From Clostridia bacterium (GTDB lineage Bacteria; Bacillota; Clostridia; HGM11514): 6,137 nucleotides of DNA. Made by a program: the position numbers and the translations under genes. How positions within the stretch are numbered: position 1 is the first letter of the stretch; each line of letters starts with the position of its first letter. Below, in pieces: positions 1 through 4,579 of the stretch. The stretch is taken from positions 1 to 6,137 of the forward strand of contig CAAENE010000070.1 of the NCBI GenBank assembly GCA_900757255.1. The letters run 5' to 3'. The notes beneath the pieces were generated by a model. The model was not told where the DNA came from. It made no database searches and saw only the letters and a list, made by a program, of their open reading frames with translations.

Positions 1-61
1 GGTCGCGTACTTCTTTGCGGCTGAGGCCGGTGCTGTTTGCTAAAAATTTGTCCAAACGCAT
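1..61 (-). CDS. S4-domain pseudouridine synthase (RsuA-like), N-terminal fragment
   Basis: Reading the minus strand from an ATG at 61-59 gives 20 codons beginning MRLDKFLANSTGLSR, still open at the left edge of the window. This matches the start of the S4 RNA-binding domain of RsuA/RluB-type pseudouridine synthases, where MRLDKFLA is followed by a short turn and a GxSRxE stretch. Such enzymes isomerise specific uridines of ribosomal RNA in the cytoplasm; the catalytic domain lies outside the window. The start is supported by a purine-rich AAAGGA about 8 nt upstream (minus strand, near 70-75). The gene lies downstream of gltX on the same strand, 283 bp away, with palindromes between them. The S4 assignment is fairly safe. 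The exact subfamily (RsuA, RluB or another S4 protein) cannot be decided from 20 residues. Confidence 0.75.
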   Translation of the reverse strand, partial: MRLDKFLANSTGLSRKEVRD

Positions 62-71
62 GATGAATTTC

Positions 72-242
72 CTTTCTTCTTTTGTAAAAGAAGCAAAGCT
101 TCTGTTCTTTTTCGGCGGCAAAAGAACCAAAAGCCTAAAGCGGGTTTTTCAGAGGAAGTTCTTTTGTTGCTGTCGCTGCGCTCCCTCATCAAAAGAACAA
201 CTGAGCTAAGGGGTTCTGTCAGCGCTTCGCTTGCCAGAACCC
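72..242. repeat. Composite intergenic palindrome element (four inverted repeats)
   Basis: Four consecutive hairpins fill this gene-free stretch. (1) CTTCTTTT 76-83 pairs with AAAAGAAG 86-93 across a 2-nt loop, and extends to 72-98 with one bulged C. (2) GTTCTTTT 104-111 pairs with AAAAGAAC 120-127. (3) GTTCTTTT plus G (158-166) pairs with C plus AAAAGAAC (190-198) across a 23-nt loop. (4) GGGTTCTG 211-218 pairs with CAGAACCC 235-242, with an inner AGCG/CGCT stem (221-224/228-231). Hairpins 2 and 3 use identical arms, so either left arm can pair with either right arm. Every stem is self-complementary, so both strands fold. The pattern resembles REP/BIME-like dispersed intergenic repeats. That it is dispersed is inference, since only one copy lies in the window. 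Confidence 0.7.
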
Positions 243-270
243 ACTTATCTCATGTCCCCCCGGACCCCTA

Positions 271-295
271 AAACGACCGCTCCGCGGGGCAGCGG
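271..295 (-). terminator. Possible weak intrinsic terminator downstream of gltX
   Basis: On the minus strand CCGCT (295-291) can pair with AGCGG (281-277) around a 9-nt GC-rich loop, followed by TCGTTTTA. It lies about 50 nt past the gltX stop. The stem is short and the T-run has only four bases, so it may terminate poorly and allow read-through into the pseudouridine synthase gene. A second small stem nearer gltX (CCCG 318-321 with CGGG 328-331) has a T-run only on the plus strand and so would not serve gltX. Confidence 0.3.
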
Positions 296-344
296 GACTC
301 TGTGGTCTTGACTCGTGCCCGTCTTTGCGGGAGCATTTTTGAAA

Positions 345-1793
345 TTATTCTAACTTTTCAATTGCCAACTCCAGGCGCGACAGCGTTTCCTCTTTGCCGA
401 TGATGCAGGCAATTTCACAGCCCCCGCCCGGCGTTACTCTTTGTCCGGACAGTGCAACGCGCAGGGGGGACATCAACAGGCCGTTTTTGATGCCTTTTTC
501 ATTGACGTATTCCATCAGCGCGTCATAAATCCCCTGCTCGGTCCAGTCTTCGGTCTGCTCTAAAATCGTTTTGATAACGGGCAGATATTCTTTTGCGGTT
601 TCCGCATTGGTTTTCATCTTTTTACTGAAATACAGGTCGGGTTCATAGTCCTGTACCTGATCGACAAAGGCAAGATTTTCCGGAATATCCGAAAACTTTT
701 CGCAGCGCTTTTGCAGCAGGGTCGCAAGGTATTTTTTATCGGCGGTTTCGGATTTGACCGCCTGGTCGATATAGGGTTTGGCGTGTTCATAAAATTCTTC
801 CGGTGTGAGTTTTCTGATATATTCGCCGTTCATCCAGTCCAGCTTTTTAAAATCAAATACAGCCGGGGATTTGGAAATGCCATGGACGGAAAAGACGCGG
901 CACAGCTCGTCCAGCGAATAGATTTCTTCTTCTCCTCCGGGACTCCAGCCCAGCAGCGCAATAAAGTTGATCAGGGCGTCCTTAAGATAGCCCATATTGA
1001 TAAAATCTTCATACGAGGGGTCGCCGTTGCGTTTGGAATATTTGACGCCGCCCTCCTTGACGATCTGGCTCACATGCACGTAAATCGGCTTTTCCCAGCC
1101 GAAGGAATCATACAGCAGGTTGTATTTGGGCGTGGAGGACAGATACTCTGAACCGCGCACCACATGGGTGATTTTCATCAAATGGTCATCAACCACATTG
1201 GCAAAGTTATAGGTCGGTAGCCCGTCTGATTTTAAAAGCACGTTTTCGTCCAGCTCGGCGTTTTCCACCGTGATTCTGCCATAAACCGCATCGTCAAAGG
1301 AGGTCTGTCCCTCGGACGGGATTTTTTGGCGAATCACGTAAGGTACGCCGCTTGCCAGCTTCTCCTGTATTTCTTCCGGCGTCAGGTTCTTGCACCGGCC
1401 GTCGTATTTGGGAGTTTGTCCGGCGGATTTCTGCGCCTCGCGCATTTCATGCAGCGTGTCGTCGTCGCAGAAGCAATAATATGCGCCGCCCAGCTCTACC
1501 AGCTGTTCCGCGTATTTTTTATAAATGTCCCGGCGCTCACTCTGCACATAAGGGCCAAAATCCCCTCCGATATCCGGGCCTTCGTCATAGGCAAGGCCTG
1601 TCTCGTGCATGGTTTTATAAATCAAATCAATTGCGCCCTCCACATACCGTTCCTGGTCGGTATCCTCGATCCGCAGGATAAAGTCCCCGCCGTTCGCTTT
1701 TGCCAGCAGGTATTCGTACAGCGCTGTACGCAGGTTCCCGATATGCATATACCCCGTCGGGCTGGGCGCAAATCTTGTTCTCACTTTTTTCAT
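345..1793 (-). CDS. gltX: Glutamyl-tRNA synthetase (class I)
   Basis: This cytoplasmic enzyme joins glutamate to tRNA-Glu using ATP. At 482 residues it has the usual bacterial length. The Rossmann catalytic core opens with RFAPSPTGYMHIGN, placing the HIGH-type motif at 17-20, followed by RIEDTDQER near 41-49. C107-x-C109, Y130 and C134 form the CxC...YxxxC arrangement of the zinc-binding insertion. The KMSKS-type loop is KYSKR at 251-255, where most relatives have KLSKR. The remainder is the helical anticodon-binding region. The ATG at 1793-1791 has AAAGGAAG about 8 nt upstream on the minus strand and starts the expected MKKVRTRFAPSP N-terminus. In Firmicutes without GlnRS this enzyme is commonly non-discriminating and also charges tRNA-Gln for GatCAB amidation; that is plausible here but not shown. 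The gene is divergent from the aminotransferase-trpS pair and appears to have a long structured leader. Confidence 0.97.
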   Translation of the reverse strand: MKKVRTRFAPSPTGYMHIGNLRTALYEYLLAKANGGDFILRIEDTDQERYVEGAIDLIYKTMHETGLAYDEGPDIGGDFGPYVQSERRDIYKKYAEQLVELGGAYYCFCDDDTLHEMREAQKSAGQTPKYDGRCKNLTPEEIQEKLASGVPYVIRQKIPSEGQTSFDDAVYGRITVENAELDENVLLKSDGLPTYNFANVVDDHLMKITHVVRGSEYLSSTPKYNLLYDSFGWEKPIYVHVSQIVKEGGVKYSKRNGDPSYEDFINMGYLKDALINFIALLGWSPGGEEEIYSLDELCRVFSVHGISKSPAVFDFKKLDWMNGEYIRKLTPEEFYEHAKPYIDQAVKSETADKKYLATLLQKRCEKFSDIPENLAFVDQVQDYEPDLYFSKKMKTNAETAKEYLPVIKTILEQTEDWTEQGIYDALMEYVNEKGIKNGLLMSPLRVALSGQRVTPGGGCEIACIIGKEETLSRLELAIEKLE

Positions 1794-1867
1794 CTGTTTT
1801 TCTTCCTTTCGGTTTGATACTATGATTTACTCTTAATTTTGTTTTTTTACGGTTCTATCTAATATAT

Positions 1868-1956
1868 AACCTCGCTGATATGTCCCCGCCTCGCGAGAAG
1901 GCGGACTCCGCTTCATAGAGCTGGGCGCGGTCATATATCCCCCGCTTCGCGAGGTT
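1868..1956. repeat. 89-bp inverted-repeat-bounded element with three-way-junction fold
   Basis: The ends are an exact 8-bp inverted repeat, AACCTCGC (1868-1875) and GCGAGGTT (1949-1956). Inside, GATAT (1877-1881) can pair with ATATC (1935-1939). Two hairpins branch from that stem: GTCC..GCCT (1882-1891) with AGGCGGAC (1899-1906), carrying a 2-nt bulge, and CCGC (1908-1911) with GCGG (1927-1930). The element also contains an imperfect direct repeat about 57 bp apart, at 1878-1897 and 1935-1953, which on the minus strand reads CTCGCGAGGCGGGGACATAT and CTCGCGAAGCGGGGGATAT. No protein-coding signal is seen. The nested stems suggest a structured RNA or a small non-autonomous palindromic repeat. 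Confidence 0.55.
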
Positions 1957-1959
1957 GAC

Positions 1960-1981
1960 GCGTACCCGTTAGGGTGAACGC
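1960..1981. repeat. Inverted repeat (hairpin) in the gltX leader
   Basis: GCGTACCC (1960-1967) pairs with GGGT (1972-1975) and ACGC (1978-1981) around a GTTA loop, giving eight base pairs with a 2-nt GA bulge. It sits between the three-way-junction element and the 1992-2016 hairpin, so the leader carries stems almost without gaps. No T-run follows on either strand, so it is not a terminator. Confidence 0.55.
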
Positions 1982-1991
1982 CATTGATGTG

Positions 1992-2016
1992 ACATTTGCT
2001 CCTGCAGAGCAAATGT
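1992..2016. repeat. Perfect 10-bp hairpin near the predicted gltX transcript 5' end
   Basis: ACATTTGCTC (1992-2001) and GAGCAAATGT (2007-2016) are exact reverse complements around the 5-nt loop CTGCA. On the minus strand this stem would form within the first 40 nt of the predicted gltX transcript, where it could stabilise the 5' end. Neither strand has a T-run after it, which argues against a terminator. Confidence 0.65.
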
Positions 2017-2037
2017 TCTCAATAAAGTCTTGTTATA

Positions 2038-2066
2038 ATAATATATTTTATTAAAACTATTGTCAA
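2038..2066 (-). promoter_or_regulatory. Sigma-A-type promoter, minus strand (toward gltX)
   Basis: On the minus strand a consensus -35 TTGACA (2066-2061) is followed by a 17-bp A/T-rich spacer and a -10 TATTAT (2043-2038), one mismatch from TATAAT. The predicted start is near 2031. No better promoter was seen closer to gltX: the TATATT at 1866-1861 has a GC-rich -35 position. The gltX ATG is about 238 nt downstream. Confidence 0.6.
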
Positions 2067-2088
2067 TCACTTTTCTTTATGTTATGAT
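2060..2088 (+). promoter_or_regulatory. Sigma-A-type promoter for the aminotransferase-trpS operon
   Basis: TTGTCA (2060-2065), a 17-bp spacer, then TATGAT (2083-2088). Each hexamer is one mismatch from consensus. Transcription would start near 2095, leaving an untranslated leader of about 68 nt before the ATG at 2163. The -35 box overlaps the minus-strand TTGACA by five bases, so the two promoters probably compete for the same contact site. A second -10-like TATACT at 2132-2137 lacks a matching -35. Confidence 0.7.
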
Positions 2089-2102
2089 ACGAGGTGTATC
2101 AT
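2084..2102. promoter_or_regulatory. Operator-like inverted repeat over the -10 and start site
   Basis: ATGATAC (2084-2090) and GTATCAT (2096-2102) are perfect reverse complements separated by GAGGT. The site covers most of the -10 box and the predicted start of the plus-strand promoter, a classic position for a dimeric repressor. A 6-of-7 half-site, CTATCAT, recurs at 2136-2142, and TGATAC recurs at 1815-1820 close to the gltX ribosome binding site. I cannot name the regulator. The site could instead act as a short hairpin at the start of the mRNA. Confidence 0.45.
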
Positions 2103-2162
2103 TTTCCAGATATTTTGCTTTTTGATTAGAATATACTATCATTTTACAGTGGAGGAATTGCA

Positions 2163-3347
2163 ATGCAATATCAAATTTCTGATAATGTAGCTTCTTTAAA
2201 GGGCTCGGCAATCCGTGAAATTTTCAAAATTATTGCCCAGCCTGATATTATTTCATTTGGAGGCGGTATCCCTCCCAGCGAGGTTTACCCCAACGAGGAA
2301 CTGGCAAATATTGCAGAGGATATTTTAAAAAACGACTATATCAAGGCGCTGCAGTACGGCGTTACAGAAGGGTATGCGCCGCTGGCGGAAAAGGTAACGT
2401 CACGTTTAAACCGCCAGAATATTGTAAAAGAGAAAGACAGCGTTCTCATTGTCACCGGCGGACAGCAGGGAATCGACCTTTGCTCCCATGTTATGCTCAA
2501 CCGCGGGGACGGCGTTGCAGTAGAATGCCCCTCCTTTGTCGGCGGGCTCAACTCATTCCGTTCTTACGGTGCGAAATTATACGGTATCCCGGTTCAGGAT
2601 GACGGCATGGATTTGGACGTTCTGGAGGATACTCTCAAAAAGAACGATATTAAAATGATTTACACCATTCCCACCTTCCAAAATCCGACCGGTATTACCA
2701 TGTCCCTCGAAAAAAGAAAACGCCTGCTGGAGCTTGCCAAACAGTACAATGTCCTGATTTTGGAGGATAACCCCTATGGCGAACTCCGTTTTTCGGGCGA
2801 GGATATTCCGACCATCAAGAGCCTTGATGATGAGGGATACGTTCTCTATGTCGGGTCCTTTTCCAAAATTTTATCGCCGGGTCTCAGGGTCGGATTTGTC
2901 TGCGGCAGCAGCGAGCTGACCGGCCGCATGACGGTTGTCAAACAGGTCACGGACGTACACACGCCTATGCTGACCCAAATGATGGTCAACAACTTTTTGG
3001 AACAGTACAATATTGACGAATATATCGCGCGGAGCTGCAAAATCTGCGGCGACCGCTGCGCCACTATGATTCGCTGCTTTGAAGAAATGGTTCCGGATTT
3101 CGTCGAGTTCACAAGGCCCAACGGCGGTATCTTTATCTGGGCTACTATCAAGCGTGATGTGGACGCGGCTGACCTTGTGAAAAAATGCGTCGGCAAAAAA
3201 GTTGCGTTTGTTCCGGGCAGCGCCGCCATGTATGACGAAACTATTATCAGCCCGTCCTTCCGTCTCAATTATTCTACCGTTAACGAGGAGAAAATTGAAC
3301 AGGGCATGAAGATTCTGGCGGATACCATCAAAGCAGAAATCAAATAA
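2163..3347 (+). CDS. PLP-dependent aminotransferase, class I/II (LysN/ARO8-like)
   Basis: This 394-residue cytoplasmic enzyme belongs to fold-type I aminotransferases, which move an amino group between an amino acid and a 2-oxo acid. Visible landmarks are SFGGGIPPSE (31-40), the PLP-phosphate-binding TGGQQG (98-103), N174 in FQNPTG, D202 and Y205 in EDNPYGE, the Schiff-base lysine K235 in SFSKILSPGLR, and the substrate-carboxylate arginine R367 in PSFRLNYS. The order and length fit the LysN (2-aminoadipate)/ARO8 (aromatic) group. It lacks the N-terminal winged-helix domain of MocR regulators, which share this fold. GGAGGA at 2151-2156, 6 nt before the ATG, supports the start. It is first in a probable operon with trpS. 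Substrate cannot be read from the sequence: aromatic, branched-chain or 2-aminoadipate are all possible, and the trpS neighbour only hints at aromatic amino acids. Confidence 0.93.
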   Translation: MQYQISDNVASLKGSAIREIFKIIAQPDIISFGGGIPPSEVYPNEELANIAEDILKNDYIKALQYGVTEGYAPLAEKVTSRLNRQNIVKEKDSVLIVTGGQQGIDLCSHVMLNRGDGVAVECPSFVGGLNSFRSYGAKLYGIPVQDDGMDLDVLEDTLKKNDIKMIYTIPTFQNPTGITMSLEKRKRLLELAKQYNVLILEDNPYGELRFSGEDIPTIKSLDDEGYVLYVGSFSKILSPGLRVGFVCGSSELTGRMTVVKQVTDVHTPMLTQMMVNNFLEQYNIDEYIARSCKICGDRCATMIRCFEEMVPDFVEFTRPNGGIFIWATIKRDVDAADLVKKCVGKKVAFVPGSAAMYDETIISPSFRLNYSTVNEEKIEQGMKILADTIKAEIK

Positions 3348-3391
3348 CAGGCTGATTTTGAGCCGGTTTGGCTTTTCTGATATTCAAGAAC

Positions 3392-3398
3392 AAGGAGA
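3392..3398 (+). promoter_or_regulatory. trpS ribosome binding site (decides the start)
   Basis: AAGGAGA lies 7 nt before the ATG at 3406. An upstream in-frame TTG at 3358 would add 16 residues (beginning MSRFGFSD), but it has no Shine-Dalgarno sequence, and the extra residues precede the normal family N-terminus. The ATG is therefore the start. Confidence 0.85.
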
Positions 3399-3405
3399 CC
3401 TTTTC

Positions 3406-4392
3406 ATGAAAAAAAGAATATTCAGCGGTATGCAGCCCTCCGGCTGCATGACCCTTGGTAATTATTTAGGGGCAATTAAAAACTGGGCAACCCTGCAGGA
3501 CGAATACGATTGCTTTTACTGTATCGTTGACCTGCATGCGCTGACCGTGCGCCAAAATCCGGAGGAATTCCGCGAACGTGCCCTCAGCCTTTTGGCTCAG
3601 TATATTGCCTGCGGACTGGACAGCGATAAAAACACATTGTTTTTTCAGTCGCATGTCAGCGGGCATGCGGAGCTTGCCTGGATTTTAAACTGTTTCACCT
3701 ATATGGGCGAGCTGCAGCGTATGACCCAGTTTAAGGATAAATCTCAAAAGCATGCCGACAATATCAATGCCGGCTTATTTACCTACCCCGTTTTAATGGC
3801 GGCGGATATTTTGCTGTATAACGCGGATCTTGTGCCCATCGGCGCTGACCAAAAACAGCATCTGGAGCTCTCAAGGGATATCGCGATCCGCTTCAATAAG
3901 ATTTTCGGGGATACCTTTACGGTGCCGGAAGGATATTTCGGAAAGGTAGGAACCAGGATTATGAGTCTGGCTGACCCGACCAAAAAAATGTCCAAATCGG
4001 ACGAAAACCCCAAGGGCTTTATTTCGATTATTGACGAGCCGGACAAGATTATGAAAAAGTTTAAAAGTGCTGTCACTGACAGTGAAAATATCGTGGAATT
4101 CCGGGAAGGAAAAGACGGAATCAACAACCTTCTCAATATTTACTGTGCTGTCACAGGCACTTCTATTGAAGATGCGGTAAACCAATTCCGAGACGGCGGG
4201 TACGGCAAATTCAAGATGGCTGTCGGAGAGGCAGTCGTGGAGACGCTGCGCCCGATTCAGGAAAAGTACCGGCAGCTCATGAATGACCGCGAGGCTCTGG
4301 AATCCATTTACCGCAAGGGAGCAGAAGCTGCGCGTTTAGTTGCTGAACAGAATTTAAGGACAGTCTACGATAAAGTCGGGCTGGTAAAATAG
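3406..4392 (+). CDS. trpS: Tryptophanyl-tRNA synthetase (class Ic)
   Basis: This enzyme joins tryptophan to tRNA-Trp with ATP in the cytoplasm, working as a homodimer. From the ATG at 3406 it has 328 residues, the usual bacterial length. Motifs: GMQPSGCMTLGNYLGA at 8-23, with the HIGH-equivalent TLGN at 16-19; DLHALT; MGELQRMTQFKDK; the tryptophan pocket AADILLY with D134, the position matching the indole-contacting aspartate of Bacillus TrpRS; GADQKQH at 146-152; and a complete KMSKS at 194-198. The C-terminal half is the helical tRNA-binding region. It follows the aminotransferase by 58 bp with no strong terminator between them, so co-transcription is likely. Firmicute trpS genes are often preceded by a T-box leader; none is visible here or before the aminotransferase. 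Confidence 0.97.
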   Translation: MKKRIFSGMQPSGCMTLGNYLGAIKNWATLQDEYDCFYCIVDLHALTVRQNPEEFRERALSLLAQYIACGLDSDKNTLFFQSHVSGHAELAWILNCFTYMGELQRMTQFKDKSQKHADNINAGLFTYPVLMAADILLYNADLVPIGADQKQHLELSRDIAIRFNKIFGDTFTVPEGYFGKVGTRIMSLADPTKKMSKSDENPKGFISIIDEPDKIMKKFKSAVTDSENIVEFREGKDGINNLLNIYCAVTGTSIEDAVNQFRDGGYGKFKMAVGEAVVETLRPIQEKYRQLMNDREALESIYRKGAEAARLVAEQNLRTVYDKVGLVK

Positions 4393-4407
4393 GCGGTACT
4401 ATTTTTT
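4386..4407 (+). terminator. Possible weak terminator at the end of trpS
   Basis: AAAATAG (4386-4392, overlapping the stop codon) is the exact reverse complement of CTATTTT (4399-4405) around GCGGTA, and six Ts run from 4402 to 4407. The stem is A/T-rich with one G-C pair, so stability is low and read-through is likely. The rest of the gap, 4408-4579, has no other clear terminator and no convincing promoter for the next gene. Confidence 0.3.
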
Positions 4408-4579
4408 ATTCCCGTTATTCCTGATTCTTGGCTTATGAAAAGGATGCTTTTATGCCCGGTTTTTGGACAAGCTTTGTTTTTCAGAGCCGGAAACGCTGCC
4501 CGTTTGACGGCTGAAAGTGTTTTCGGGCTGTACTTGATTTGAGCGGGGAAGCGGGAATCAAAATTTTGGAGAGTGTAGT

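Larger units (their letters stand above)
1794..2031 (-). other. Predicted long structured 5' leader of gltX
   Basis: This is the transcript segment between the start site predicted from the minus-strand promoter (about 2031) and the gltX ATG, about 238 nt. No ORF of convincing quality lies in it. Its first two thirds (2016 down to 1868) are almost fully occupied by stems, while the last 70 nt are A/T-rich and carry the ribosome binding site. I looked for a T-box (specifier stem and the conserved AGGGTGG-type antiterminator sequence) and for an intrinsic terminator with a T-run; neither is present. The extent depends on the promoter prediction. It may be a regulatory RNA leader, or a promoter that an intergenic repeat has separated from its gene. 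Confidence 0.4.

Noticed and set aside
15..209. 64-codon plus-strand open frame
   Set aside because: It runs through the palindrome arms and antisense to the S4-domain gene start. It is rich in F, K, R and C from repeat translation, has no ribosome binding site, and resembles no family I know.
711..1817. Plus-strand open frames opposite gltX (711-1151, 1326-1817, 1352-1681)
   Set aside because: They are antisense shadows of a well-supported gltX, with no ribosome binding site and no domain signature.
2034..2039. Perfect TATAAT on the plus strand
   Set aside because: The position 17 bp upstream (2011-2016) reads AAATGT and is part of a hairpin arm. The box overlaps the minus-strand promoter region, and the A/T-rich run explains the match.
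1794..2162. T-box or other known riboswitch in the divergent region, expected for tRNA synthetase genes
   Set aside because: The conserved T-box antiterminator sequence and a specifier-loop arrangement are missing on both strands, and no terminator hairpin with a T-run is present.
3350..3376. Two mutually exclusive 4-bp hairpins (GGCT 3350-3353 or 3370-3373 with AGCC 3361-3364, the latter followed by TTT), suggesting a small attenuator before trpS
   Set aside because: Stems of four pairs are too weak and occur easily by chance; no leader peptide or tryptophan codons are present.
4504..4532. TTGACG followed by a possible -10, as a promoter for tagO
   Set aside because: At 17-18 bp spacing the -10 position reads GCTGTA or CTGTAC, a poor match. 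tagO may still have its own promoter, but this one is not convincing.
4435..4542. Small ORF of 35 codons (MKRMLLCPVF...) between trpS and tagO
   Set aside because: There is no Shine-Dalgarno sequence before the ATG at 4435, and the composition is unremarkable. A purine run does precede the internal ATG at 4444, but with no spacing. Conservation in relatives would be needed to revive it.
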